Assembly: GCA_963995505.1 (NCBI GenBank)
Contig: OZ023182.1
Span: 16,343,619-16,407,618, forward strand
Length of the DNA: 64,000 nt
Direction of reading: 5' to 3'
DNA from: Hypericum androsaemum
Lineage: Eukaryota; Streptophyta; Magnoliopsida; Malpighiales; Hypericaceae
Shown here: positions 47,172 through 59,125 of the stretch, piece by piece
Position numbering within the stretch: the stretch's first letter is position 1
Layout: each line of letters begins with the position of its first letter
Position numbers and translations under genes: made by a program
Notes under the pieces: model-generated
What the model was told of the DNA's origin: nothing
Database searches by the model: none
Seen by the model: the letters and a program-made list of their open reading frames with translations, nothing else

Positions 47172-48475
47172 GGTTATTGCAGCTCAGCATGTCGTTTCCT
47201 TTTAGAAGTCCCTGCATGCATTTGGGTGTATTCAGTCATGGTCCCGGTTTGCATCTGTGTCAGGTATCTACCATTGTTGGATAACAGAAGTTATCGGTCT
47301 TCTGGTCATCACTGTCTCTTGCATCAGCATCTTGGGGTCAGTTGGTTCAGTCTCGTGTGGATCGGGTAGTAATTGTGCTGCATATTCAACCAAAGACATA
47401 CTTCCTTAAACCTCGAGTCATAGAAGAGAGCATAGAGTGGTACAAGTGTGGGCAGCATCCTTTTTCTGTGAGATGATGGTTGGGGTATTGGTCATGAAAT
47501 CTTCTCAGACAACCTGTATCATCTTGGTCTTCTCCGAAGCACATTTAGGTTGAGTTGGACTGGACACCTGCTGTGAGGTTGATCAAAGTTTTGTAACATT
47601 CAGACACCACCCCGGTGCCACAAATTCAGAAGACAGTTTTTTGTCCATGAATTTCCACCCCTTGTTCTTTTTGTTTGGTAATGTCTTGTACCAGCATCGT
47701 TTTTCCGCATGGTCGAGTTGTATTTGAACTGTTCCACCATTTTGGTATACATGGTTGGGGGTCTACAACACACACTAGTGAGGGTTTTTTACATTATGCA
47801 TCCAATTATTTATTTTTCCTTACATTGTTCTATAGGTTTTGATGGCAAATGTTACATATCTTTCATTTTTTATATCCCTAAGCAGTGCCTTGCTGTCCTT
47901 CGAAGTCCCATGTCTCCATGTCCTCCTGTCTGCTCAATATTTCTGTGTACCTTTTGTTGTTGGACATGGCAGAAGGCCTTATATCAAACGTCGAGATTCC
48001 GGTTTGAAGTTGTTGGCTCTGTTTTGTGTAGTAGGATGTACTGCTCTGTTTACGTCGTCTCTCTCTGATTCCATGCCCGCAGCCGGTGTAAGGTTGAATT
48101 GATGCCATCCTTTCATGGATACTAAGCTGGACATGGCTTTTTCTTCTCTTTTCCTTCTTCTAGCTGTCAACTGTAAATGTTGTTGTTCGGAGGAAATATT
48201 GTTATTTCCAACTAAAGAATGTCACTTTTATTTTTCAATTGGAGATTGGTGTTTTGTGAGACTGGAAGTATGGTGTTTACGGGTTCATAGCCCTCGAAGT
48301 GGCGCTTTTTGAGAGAGATCATCAGCTAGCCTTCGCTGCTAGATGAACAAATGAAGCATTCCAGATCTCGGAATAGGATGTCTTATTAGTGAAAGATCAC
48401 ATCTTTACACCATTATACGACACACTTTGGACAGTTTATACAAGAGCAAGGCTCGTTCATCATCAAAAAATTACA
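47172..48475. other. Importin 3' UTR and convergent intergenic DNA
   Basis: No coding family is seen. The importin gene (+) and the APO gene (-) point towards each other here, so this stretch holds both 3' ends. Confidence 0.6.
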
Positions 48476-49891
48476 TCATGCTACCAAATCTAATTCAACA
48501 CTATCTGGGATTATGATGTCAAGCCTCATCATGCGTTTGTATATGTCGGGAATTTCGGCACCCGCTTGCGTGCATATTTCAACCACGGCAGGCGTTTTGC
48601 CGTAGAATCTCTTGAGCTTGTTCTGTAACGGAGGCCCTTTAGGGTCTCTGACATGCCACACATAAGCGGGCGGGAAAACTTCATCGACGGTAGCATCCTG
48701 CCAACCATGCTTACCGTCCCTCCACTGGTGCTTGTGAGCTCCACAGAGCTTAACACGGTGGCCCCGTGGTCCTACGTGAACCTCTGAGCAATATCCACAT
48801 GCCTTCACTGCATATTTGTTCATCAACTTCGTCAAGCCTGATCTAACCATGTCAAAGGCGTCCATAGTCTCCTTTGCAATCCCGGGCACTTCAGATTGCA
48901 AAGGTGCAGCATGGTTTGAAGCACCACATGTATCCAAATTGACAAGAACCGAAGAATTTCCATATCTATATGGCCTAGGGTCTGTTATAGACCCCCCTTT
49001 GTGTATCACCTTCCTTCCAATCATTCTAACTGGTTCTGTTCTTCGACGTGAAGGATACTCGGGTATATCCACACCAGCTTGAATGCAGAGTTCCATAATT
49101 GCTGGAATCCTATCATGGCCAAACCGATCTGCATGATCGATGCGTAGACCGAAAGGGTCATACATATGATACGACTCAATTGGAACTAGTATATCATTGA
49201 CGGACGCCTTGACCCATGAATGGAAGTAATAACGTCTACCATTAGTTGGACCAAGACAGTCACGAATTTCATGACCAATCTCGGCAACATGAACCGCTGA
49301 GCAATCACTGCAAATAACATAGCTTTAGAGAATTAATGTCAATCACCAAAGACACCCATATAGAACTACTGCATTCTGGCATTTTCACAAACAAATCACA
49401 GGAAAAACATACCAAATTTACCTGCAAGCATACACGGGAATAACCTGCAGGAGTTGCGAGATGCCCCTTATTAAAATTTTCCAAGAATTCAATACATTGT
49501 GTGCCACAGGAACAAGATCAGGAACAAGCAAGCCATTCTTTGGAGGTTCAAGGGGTTGCTCTATGCCGCTGCGCTCAAGCTCTTTATTCTCCCGTCCAAT
49601 TTTTTTCAACTCCTTGACCGGAACAGGATAAGGTTTCTTTTTCTTGGTTAGTACGGTGGGAAGATCCACGTTCTGAGGATGGTGCCTCAATCTCCTAGAA
49701 GATGGATTCTGACTGGGACTCTGGTACTCACAGATGACAGCCCCATATATAGGCCCAGTTCTTTGAACTCGACGCTGCAGTTTGAATTGAATGTGGTTGG
49801 TTGCAGTCAGTAATACAGCAAGATCAATCCAAGCCTCATTTTCAATAGAAGCATATTGATTGATACATGAGCGAGAGCACGACGATATCAT
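48476..49891 (-). CDS. APO-family organellar RNA-binding protein (APO3/APO4-like)
   Basis: APO proteins bind RNA with zinc-coordinating repeats and support organellar intron splicing or RNA metabolism; the four plant members act in chloroplasts or mitochondria. Two main exons: 49891-49422 and 49307-48476, joined in phase as VYAC|SDC. Two APO repeats are visible. Repeat 1 is ACSDCSAVHVAEIGHEIRDC with KASVNDILVPIESYHMYDP; repeat 2 is ACGYCSEVHVGPRGHRVKLC with WQDATVDEVFPPAYVWHVRD. Upstream lies SSRRLRHHPQNVDLPTVL, shared with APO3/4-type proteins. The start is uncertain. The ATG at 49891 is open, but its first ~50 codons look partly intronic (branch-like CTGAC before CTGCAG). An upstream ATG at 50547 can also be spliced in frame through 50417-50360. 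Confidence 0.88.
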
Positions 49892-51804
49892 ACTATAGTA
49901 ACACAAATACCAGGGAAAAGCTTTGGCGTAACAGTGACTTGCTTAATTGGCATCCAGCCGATCATAGATTCAAGACATGGAGAAAACCTATTAACCAAAA
50001 TGAAATTTCGGGTACGAAAGCGGCTGATATTGGAAGTAAGTAACCTTATTGCAGAATTACAAAGGCAAGGTTGTGCACAAATGCCTGCACCCTATCCTAT
50101 CCTATCCTACCCAACACCAACTCCGTCCAAGTCAACGCCCACGGGACGATAGACTAGCCAACATGAGTGTTCCTCTTCCCCATCAACCGAAACTCGGGCT
50201 AGGACAGTGAGTGCTTCATTGGCAGGCACACATTACCATTTCTAAAAGACGGAATACCCAATTGTCCATTCAAAACAAAAAAAAATAAAAAATAAAAAAA
50301 AATATATATATATATATATGGAAAATCAGAGAAAGAAGTGTAATTTTAGGACCTTGCACCTACGGAAATCTGAGCACCGAATTGGAGATTGGGGGTCGGC
50401 GCCAATCCAAAATACTCCTGCAAATCACCAAAACGGTTGGGTTAGCCCAAAACCCCAATCTTCCATCCATTTTTGTAATTATTTACCGATTCTGGATAAA
50501 ATTCTCAGACAATTAACATACTGACCTTGCCCCCCACAGTGGAGCATCCTTCTTCGAGCCAAACCTAACGCTCCGAATCGGAAAGCAGCGAGTGTGATAT
50601 GGTTGAATTTGTTAAGAGGCTTTTCGTCGAACGCCTTACCTTCAGTGAAAAGTTAAAATCGGTTAAGGAAATATTACACCCAGACCGTTTCAATATTCGA
50701 TGATCGAGTAATATAAGTTCGGGTATTCGGTTTTCGTTATGGGATAGCTGGTCGGGTCGAAGTCCACCTGTAACTTCAGCAGCTGGCCACACAAACAAGA
50801 TGCTTTGAAAAGAATGACGCGGGACTTCTTCTGGACCGTCGGAGATGGATAACAAATGCAATTGTTTTGACAATTTGATAGAAAGAGTTTATTATTATCT
50901 TTGATAGTTGTCGGCAGCTTAAAACTTAATTAGTTGGTTACATAGGTATTCAAATATCAAATAACTATTACCATTTAAAAATATATAATTTATAAAATTA
51001 GTTTGTTTACGTATGAGATTAGCTTAGCCTTCTTTTTCATGGTGTTATTTAACCATCTTTTAATATTGTCAAATTATTATGTTGTGAGCATGAATTCTTT
51101 TACCAATATGAGTTGCTTCAAATATAAAAAGACGACGTTTATGCTCATAAATAGATTTTCAATTTATGTCACAAGTATGAAAATAATACCAAAAAATTAT
51201 ATCTAAATAAGACTCGACAATAATGGTACAACCCTTGACCAAATAATGAAATTAAGCATTGGTATCCTTTTTGATGTATTGAGCTAATGTGATGTAGGAG
51301 ATAGGGACATTGAGAAACTGCAAATATTTTCCCCGGCCAAAAGAAATATAATTTTTATTCTGTAACTGAGTTAACAAGTTTATGTATACTGTGCTAAAAA
51401 CGAGCAGAAGAAGCATGTTCAATATTTAAGATAATTTTTACACCATGATTATAATTGTCAGGGTTTGAACCCTAATTCTCTTAGACTCTTTGTGTCGTTA
51501 GGCTAAATATCTTTTGACGCAGAAGAAATATGTTATAGTTTTGTTCTGTGAACCTCTATATTAAGAGTTGAGTACTGTCGGTACTATTTAAAAAGCGGTT
51601 CTTGCAAATTTATTATTATTTAGATCAACTAGCATCGATAAGCATGTTATAGTTTGTATAATGTAAAGATGTCAAGTGTTTCATAACCTTTTTTCTCACT
51701 GTAAACCTGAGCTTCCAAGCATACAGGTAGAGACACATGCAAAGGAAAACTGTGTTGACATCTAAGCTGAGTTCATATATACAACGCCAGTACTACTACC
51801 AGAT
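49892..51804. other. APO leader exons and intergenic DNA
   Basis: Minus-strand splice signals suggest leader or extra N-terminal exons at about 50547-50526 and 50417-50360. These stay in frame with the APO exon through the acceptor at 49892. From 50600 to 51800 the DNA is AT-rich with no exon I can support, apart from the 3' UTR of the next gene. Confidence 0.45.
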
Positions 51805-54402
51805 TTATAAAGGAAACTGAGACGACATCCATATGCCGAGCAAGACGACGCCAACCGTCGCGAATGCCTGCCCCAGTTCATAGAAGAAGTTCTGCTGCTG
51901 CACCGGGAGCGCTTGCCAATCCGTCCGCCTGCACCGATAATTTCGTGATAAAGAGAGTGGAGATCTCAACAAGGATGTTCTCAACAATCTGTCAGGCAGG
52001 AAAAAACCTTAACATTGTGTTGCAGACATGTACTTACCCCAAATCGGCAATAACGATGCTTATATTATCTTGTGAACGGCGATCCTGGAAAATTCCGGGG
52101 TTCTTGATCAGTATTGCATCAGAGAAAAATCAAATATTGTGGAAGAGTAGTTAGGACAAGTATTACCAAAGCAGTGTGAGCAAGTTCTTCGCAAGCTAAC
52201 TGGAATAGAAGAACAGGTTAAGTTAGAAACCTCGGGTCTGGACAAATGCAGAGATTCTAGCAGGAATTTCGTACCTGAACATCTCCATGTTTTCGAAGTC
52301 GATTCCTAACAAAGTTAACCGCTTCAGAGCTGAAATGGACAATAGCATAGACGTTGAAGGACGTGATTTTTCTTCTTCTCTCAATGGCTAGAGATAAATC
52401 TAATCGAGGTTGCTAAATGTGCAGGAAACTTATAGCATGAAGGGCGGTTTCAGATCAAGTAAGATTAAACACAGAAGGATGACTAAGCTCAAACCTGTTT
52501 ATGTAATCCCATAAGCCATCAGATGCCAACAATACAAATTCTGAATCTGACTCCAGAGGAATTTGATAAACATCAGGTGACGCGACAACTAAGTCACCGC
52601 TGAATCGAACTCTGTCAAGGCATTAATCCAGGCCACATTTCAGGCATAAGAGTTAGTTAGTCCAATATGTCTAAAATTATTTTCCAGTTTGACCGTGGAA
52701 CTCAAATGAAGGCTTCGGTAGTCCTAATCTAAGACCAAAAGAGTTCCAACCTCGAAATAAATTTTTCAGACCATCTCCCTTCCAGGACTCCTTTCTGCAA
52801 CATTCTGTCACAGAAAAGAGTATCACGCAAATTAGGAAGTACTACAAGTATTTGCAATATTGTAAGGATGTGGTGTATGTCTGTTGGTACTATGGTGCAA
52901 GTTGCATACTCGTTCTTCTTTGTCTTGAATCGGATGTCACCAAAAGCGCGGGATACAGCAATGTCCGCGCAGATCCTTCCATTATTGATCTACAGTCCGA
53001 TAAAAATCATCATTATAACGAAAATGAAAAGCTGACTTAGCCTACGAGTATGGTTAGGGTCCTGTGCTTTTCGGATCCTACTCATCTTTAGAAATTTCCT
53101 TCATCAAGAGTGGTATAGTTTTCTAGAACGGATTAGGACAAATCCAGAAGATGGAAAAATATGAAGAACAGAAAAACACACCCATCCACCTGCTTCTCTG
53201 ATTCTCTTAATTTCTTGAAGGGATGATTTGCTGCTCCCATATGGTCGATGAGGATCAGTCAGCACTTTTGCTTTTCCAGATCGGGATAGAACCTGCACCG
53301 ACACATCTGCTGAGAAGAATCACAACTTCATGCTAACTTCTTCCGGAGTTTCTGTTACCACAAACATGTTCCCATTTCTCTACTCGACTTAATTGCAAGG
53401 TTGGTAAAAAAAATCGGCTTTCACTTACCACTGATGAATCACCAATATGTGCAACGATAAGCACATCATTTCCCATAAGAATAACAGTGGCAGTTGAACC
53501 AGATTCGTCTCCATCTCCAATCATTTGAAGCCTGAAACATACAAACAAACAACTAAACCTCAACAACAACAAGATCACAAGGCATCTGCTAAACCGAGGA
53601 CGACAAGTGTTATATCACTGGTTTACCTATCTAACAATCTTGCATCAACATTTTCAAAAGCCTCTTTCAATGAATCTGTAATGGCATTGAAATCCTTCCC
53701 ACTCAACAACAATCCACCTTGTAAAGCTGCAGCGCATTCCTTGTAAAGCTCCTCCCTGTGATTCATAGACAAACCCAATTACAAACTACAATCACACATA
53801 TCTCCAGTTTTTCCATCCTCACTCACACGCATCCCAGAAACTTTCCCGGAGTCACCACCTATCCTGAAATCGCCCAGGTTTTAACCTTAAGAGTTGTTCC
53901 AAAATGTGTGTCAGATAGGTGCACCGTATTGATATGGATAGTCAAATCAAATTACTTAAGCCTTTCACACAGATGATATCATTTACGGGTATCACATCCC
54001 ACTAATTCAGGTTCGGGTTAGGCAGTCACAGACTCGAACTCGCGATACACACGCATCATAACTAATCGAAAACCTCAACACGAACCTGAGGAACTTGACA
54101 GAAGACACGCCACCGTGACCATCCAGAACAGCAGCAAAGGAGAAGCCATCAAGGGCATCCACTCTAACCACGACCTCATCCTCCATCTCCTCCCTCAGCC
54201 CCTGCAAGCTGGTAGACCCCCACCTGATCCCGGCCAGCGACGAAGAGGTCGGGGCCTCGATCGCCATCGCGGAGCACTGGCTGCTCCTCCCTCTAACCGA
54301 GACAAGGCCAGTACCAGCGCTGCTCTTCCCGGTGTAGCTGCTTCTTGAGCAATGGAGCTTGGTTAGGAGGAACCTCTCCAACTGTGGGCTCAACAAAGCC
54401 AT
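51805..54402 (-). CDS. TAP38/PPH1: Chloroplast PP2C phosphatase TAP38/PPH1 (LHCII dephosphorylation)
   Basis: TAP38/PPH1 dephosphorylates LHCII in the thylakoid membrane and drives the state 2 to state 1 transition, opposing the STN7 kinase. Eleven exons fit in phase: 54402-54086, 53755-53627, 53531-53429, 53292-53182, 52989-52910, 52804-52751, 52611-52495, 52329-52275, 52199-52167, 52084-52038 and 51928-51805, giving 389 residues; the Arabidopsis protein is about the same length. It has an N-terminal transit peptide rich in Ser/Arg. PP2C metal motifs are [43 protein letters not shown] and [15 protein letters not shown]. It ends in a hydrophobic anchor, [16 protein letters not shown]. The [15 protein letters not shown] start of the domain matches TAP38 specifically. 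One odd residue is [14 protein letters not shown], where the family usually has [14 protein letters not shown]. Confidence 0.95.
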
Positions 54403-55762
54403 TGCTTCAGCTGGATGAAGCTCCGTGGAGGTGGTGGTTAACTTTATTTTTTTAATAATTTTTTTTCGAATTTTTTTAGTGTCTTGGCTTTCTCCTTTTG
54501 GGAGAAAGATAAGAGAGCGAACCTAAACCTCTTAACTGATTTTAACGATTAGATTCTGTGGAGGGACGAGTCTGATTCCGTGTGTAGGTTCCGTTAGGAA
54601 CCTTATAGTGGGTCCCACTTCTGGTGGGCCATGTTATATGACGTGGCGGCATCCGGGCGTTAGAATATGCTCTAGTGGACGGATATGTGGGACCTCAATT
54701 GTTGGTTTTAGGAGTACGTGTACTGCAATTTCTGGTACAACTTTTTCTTTTGGTAAATTAAGTGACTTGATATATTTTTTTAAAATTCTAAAAAAATATC
54801 ATGTGTTTTAAAAATGTCTGATAAGTATCATAGAATTAAAATTTTAAATAATAAATCAGAAAAATGTTCATAAGAAAAATATTAGGACAGAGATGAGTTT
54901 TTTACTATTTTCTGATTTAGTTTTAGAAAATTTAAAATCAGTTTTTTCCAAAATTATAGGTTGGGTGATTGTCCAACAAAATTATTCAAATACTAGAATG
55001 TCAACCAAATAAACATCTATCACCGAGTCAAACATTTTCAAATCACAAGAGTAGTGGTGTAGAAGTCGTAACGTAGTGATCTGATAGACTGTCTCTACAG
55101 ATCAACACGAGTTTTTTCTAGCATATTTTGTCATAACTCACACGCATCCTAAAAAACTTCTTGGGAGGTCGTCTATTTTGAAACTACTCCAGACTAAGTT
55201 TGCTAAATCTTGGAATTATTTCGAGATGTTTGCCAGAAAAGTAGTTGCATCTTGTTGATATAGATAGTACTATCAAATTACTTAAATTTTTTTTAATATA
55301 TCTGAATACTACAGAAGTCAATCAAACTTTTACATTTTTTTTATATCAATTTGTGGCAGAATTGGGAGATGGAACTTCATCTACGAGATCCGGCTTGAAG
55401 CGTCTGCGTCTATTAAGGATTTCAGCTTGCAGGTTTTCATTTTCCATGTTTGGTTATTCTTTGTTGGTGATACCTGCTTACTTTTTTATCTTGTTTGGAA
55501 CCAAATCCCATAAAAAAAAGATTTCATTTCTAATTTTTAATAGAAATGGGAAGTGATTCAATTCTTATTTTCTTGTTTGGAACAAAAATTTAAAACTTAA
55601 GAAATGATTTGCTTTAATTACATTAAGACCCTTACAATTTACCACATCAATCACTAACACCTAGTAGTCTAGCTAAGTTATTAGCATAATTATATTATTT
55701 TTCTTTAATGCCTTGTGCAGCAACATTGCTGCAACTCTGCTGCACAATTTTGCAGCAGATTC
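54403..55762. other. TAP38 promoter and AT-rich intergenic DNA
   Basis: The first hundreds of bases should hold the TAP38 promoter and leader. The rest is AT-rich, with no gene. A CAGCAACATTGCTGCAACTCTGC-type GCTGC-rich patch at 55718-55760 borders the OEP16-3 fragment. Confidence 0.5.
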
Positions 55763-56028
55763 ATCATCCTATTATGCTGCACCAGCTGCTCAACACTAAT
55801 ATAAACTCTTTCGATAGCAGCAAATGTCAAACCATGGTTAGCCATCATCTTGATGGTCCTAATAAAACCCGGGAGAGCAACGTTCTTCTCAACACGCGGT
55901 ATGTCATGCCAAGTGGCAACAACAGTTTCCCAAATGGTTCCAACCGCCATACCCATAGTGACAGCCTTCATCGTCTTCATCAATGGACTACCATCGTCCT
56001 CCAAGTACCTCTGCTCTGCGGGATCCAT
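55763..56028 (-). pseudogene. Fragment of OEP16-3 / complex I B14.7-like gene
   Basis: The minus strand encodes MDPAEQRYLEDDGSPLMKTM, VTMGMAVGTIW, DIPRVEKNVALPGFIRTIKM and VYISVEQLVQHNRM. These match the N-terminal ~85 residues of the plant OEP16-3/B14.7 protein (Tim17/Tim22/Tim23 family, found with mitochondrial complex I) in order and spacing. Homology stops after HNRM and unrelated GCTGC-rich DNA follows, so half the protein is missing. Within it, AAIERVYISV replaces the normally Gly-rich AAIGGVYIGV. It lies directly downstream of, and in the same orientation as, the CCCH fragment. Confidence 0.8.
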
Positions 56029-56059
56029 CGCTGTCTTCTAAGCTTCCGATGCGCAGAAG

Positions 56060-57290
56060 GAGATCGATAGTTTATGAGCAAAGTGGCATTCATCACCAAA
56101 TGGGCAGTGACAAGAGATGTCCTACTTAGGACACAACTTGGTCTTCCAGTATAAGGGTGAGCAAACACCCCGGACCGGACCGGACCGGACACAGACCGGA
56201 CTAGAAAAACTGGAACTGGGAAACAAGAAAAAATAAGAACCGAACTGGACCGGACTTATCACTAAACCGGACTGAAAACTGGATCATATTTCCAGTTTAA
56301 ACCAGAACTGAACCAAAAAACCGAATTAAACGTGCATTGCCATCATTCTCGAGCTCATCAATCCGAAAATCATCAAAATTAAATGTGAAATCCTCGTCTA
56401 TCAGAATTCACAGCCATTATTCAAAAAAACCAGTACCCAAAACCCCAATCAAGAAACCCACATCAAAAAATTCAATCTTTCTTTGCACAATCACAAAAAA
56501 TACAAGCAAAGGAAGATATTGTCTTGAAACCAGAGAGCAATTATAAAAAAATCCCAATTTTGAAACCATAATTTAAGAAATTCTCAATTTTGAAACCCTA
56601 TTTTATTTTTGAAATTTAGAAAAAGGGTGGCCGAGTCTGTCGGAGGCGTGGTGGTGGCTGAACGTCGCTGGTTGCTGGCGCCGGAGACCATCGGACTTCG
56701 GTGGTTTGGACTTTGGTCTTGCGTGGTAATTTGTTTTTGGAGAGTGAGTGAGTGTGAGATTCTTTTTTTAAGGAAAGAGTGAGAGTCTGTGTGGTTTCGA
56801 GGAGAGAGAAGAGAGGAAGTATATTAGAATTTAGATGGCAAATTTTCAGTTCGGTCCAGTTATTTCTAGTTTTGTGCAAAAAAACTCGGACCAGAACCGG
56901 AAACCAAATTTCGCACATTTGCTAGACCGGACTGGACCATTTTTGACAATGGTTCGGTTTGGTCCAGTTTTTTGAGTCTAGTTTGGTTCGATTTGATGAT
57001 TTTCATTTAGTTTGCTCACCCCTATTCCGGTACATGTTTGCTCTAGCATCAAGACCAGGGTTGTTCTCGGAACTGTTAACATCACCAACAAGTACAAAAG
57101 AACCATTGTTACCATGTCCCGTGGGTGGCCCTGAAGTACCAATAATAATGGCAGCACTCTCCCTGGAACTCTCTATACTTTCCTGTTTCCTCCCTGAACT
57201 TGGACGGATCTTCATGCAGGAAGTTGCATCGATCACCATAAGGGCACTCCTTCCCATTATCAATGTAGCTTATATTTCAGCCCTTCTAAC
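56060..57290 (-). pseudogene. CCCH zinc-finger gene fragment, split by a hAT element
   Basis: Right of the hAT the minus strand reads GKECPYGDRCNFLHEDPSKF (end of one C-x5-C-x3-H finger). After a frameshift it continues as RESAAIIIGTSGPPTGHGNN. The sequence resumes left of the hAT, and across the junction it gives YRKTKLC, a TAG stop and CPFGDECHFAHK: a second finger with C-x8-C-x5-C-x3-H spacing if the stop is counted as a residue. Order and linker resemble plant C3H12/C3H39-type RNA-binding proteins. The frameshift, stop and hAT insertion make it a pseudogene. Left of the second finger it runs straight into the OEP16-3 fragment. Confidence 0.75.
56152..57024. mobile_element. Non-autonomous hAT element (873 bp)
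   Basis: The ends are TAAGGGTGAGCAAAC on the left and, reverse complemented, TAGGGGTGAGCAAAC on the right, with target duplication TTCCAGTA (56144-56151) / TTCCGGTA (57025-57032), 7 of 8 matching. Subterminal GGACCGGAC/GGTCCAGT words occur in both orientations. It has no transposase. It is related in terminal motif to the hAT at 11600-29271, but its subterminal repeats differ. Confidence 0.88.
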
Positions 57291-57588
57291 TGAAATTAAA
57301 CCCCAAAGAACAAACAAGTTCTTCAATAAACGTGCCAACCATTCTTGAACATAATAGATATTTGAAATTTAGAAAAAGTCTACTTTAGTACCCTGTGATA
57401 TAGTCCAAAATCACTTTAGTACCCTGTGGTAAAAAACTGACCAATCAAGTTATACTTATTCCAATTAACATCAAAAAGGTCCACGGGCAGCTACCCGGAC
57501 CTGCCCGAACCGAGCTGGTTGAAACGACGTCGTTTTAATAATGACGTGGCATGCCACGTCAGATTTTCTAGCATACTTGTAAACACGA
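57291..57588. other. Transposon-like flank with a perfect 20-bp palindrome
   Basis: From about 57368 the DNA repeats GTCTACTTTAGTACCCTGTG / AATCACTTTAGTACCCTGTGG, the look of a DNA-transposon end; a similar sequence in the other orientation ends near 42630. The second Athila element lies inside it. TGACGTGGCATGCCACGTCA at 57542-57561 is a perfect palindrome. Confidence 0.55.
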
Positions 57589-59125
57589 TGATATACGAAA
57601 AATTGATAAGCAATTAAACGCACAACCAAATAGTATAGTGAATAAGTAGGATTTCGAACTGAGGGTTGAACACGAAATCAACGCAAATAATTATGTGAAG
57701 CGAGAGAATTAAAAGATTGTAAAGATTGCAGGTAAATAAATGAAATCGAAAACGCAAATAAAAGATGAGTTGTAAATCAATGGAGATAAACGTGCACGAT
57801 ACCCTTATGGACTACCCATCTATGTCGAGACTACAGTTTTTATGAAGTTCTAACTAGTACCCGGAGTGTTCTAATGCATCTTCCTAACGCTTCCGCTCAT
57901 TAGGATGACAAAACTAAGCTAGAGTAGTTCATGATTAGTAATCAATATTTCTGCTCATTAATTAGACCAAGAGCTAAGCTAAACGCTATAAAGTTAACTC
58001 CTAGCAGGTTATCTCTTAGTATCAAGATTCCTCATTAATACCTTAAGACATGTCAATTGACTCTTCTATTGATTCTAATGCCTTTCGGTCCATTATTATC
58101 AACTAAATATCATAATCTAAGTGATCAAATTAGATTAAGCATTAAGATCATCAATTGACAACTACTACGAAAGATAATCAAACCATAGCTAACATGAACG
58201 AGTAATCACATAATTAGGACATCGCACTCACAAGAGAACTATTCGCTAAGCATGTTAACAAAGCACAATAAATTAATGAAGAACATGATAGCAATTAACA
58301 TAAAGGTAGAGATAGAGAAAGCTTAGTCGTGATGATCAAGCTTTGCTAATCCTTTCCCCATAGCTAACTCGAATCGCGATTTTATTAAGCTCAAAGGGCT
58401 GTCTCAATGTTGCAGTAGTAACGTCCCTTTAAAACCTAAGAGACTAAGGCCTATATATAGCCAAAAGTCTAACACGAAAATAGAAAAATCTAGAGGAGGT
58501 TTAACCTAAACTATAAGTCTTGCTAGCCAAGTAATAATATAATTATGGTCCTAGGGCCAAAACAAGAGGCCAAGAGTCGAATACTTCTTAAACGAGTCAA
58601 ATTTCTAACTAAATACGACGTCCGAAATAAGCTGACATCGGGCAACTTGCGGACGCTAGTTGACTTGCGGCTGCTAGTTGGGTCTTCAATCAACATTCTG
58701 TGTCCCCTCACTAGCGGCTGCTAGTTGACTAGCGACGGGGAGTTGCCCAGCTTTCCGCTATATCTGCTTTATCGTATCTTCATATTTTGTAGTTTTGGCC
58801 CTCTTCTACTTCGAATTTGGCTTCGGCTATAAAAGATGAAATATAGATCTCTCTTCAAGATTTCCAACGGTGTCTTATTTGATACAATCGGATACTCGAG
58901 CAGAAAGTTATGACTCTTGCAATATGATCTCTCGAAATCACCCCTCCAACGACCTTCATTGAGCCCCAATTTCCTACAAAATATGAAAATGGGTAGAAAT
59001 CCATTTCCCAACATAAATATGCTAAAACGATTATAAGACTTGACATGACATGATAAATATAACTCAAAACTTGACTAAATACGCTCGAAATATATGACAA
59101 AATATGAGCATTTACACACTCATCA
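57589..59125 (-). repeat. 3' LTR of the second Athila-related element (1537 bp)
   Basis: TG...CA ends. It matches 63342 onward at the other side. On its inner side CCCCCCCACAC (59126 on) is the complement of the polypurine tract. Confidence 0.88.

Noticed and set aside
57003..57263. An 86-codon open stretch right of the second hAT as a gene of its own
   Set aside because: Its second half is the linker of a CCCH protein and its first half is a shifted frame across a zinc finger; it is pseudogene sequence.
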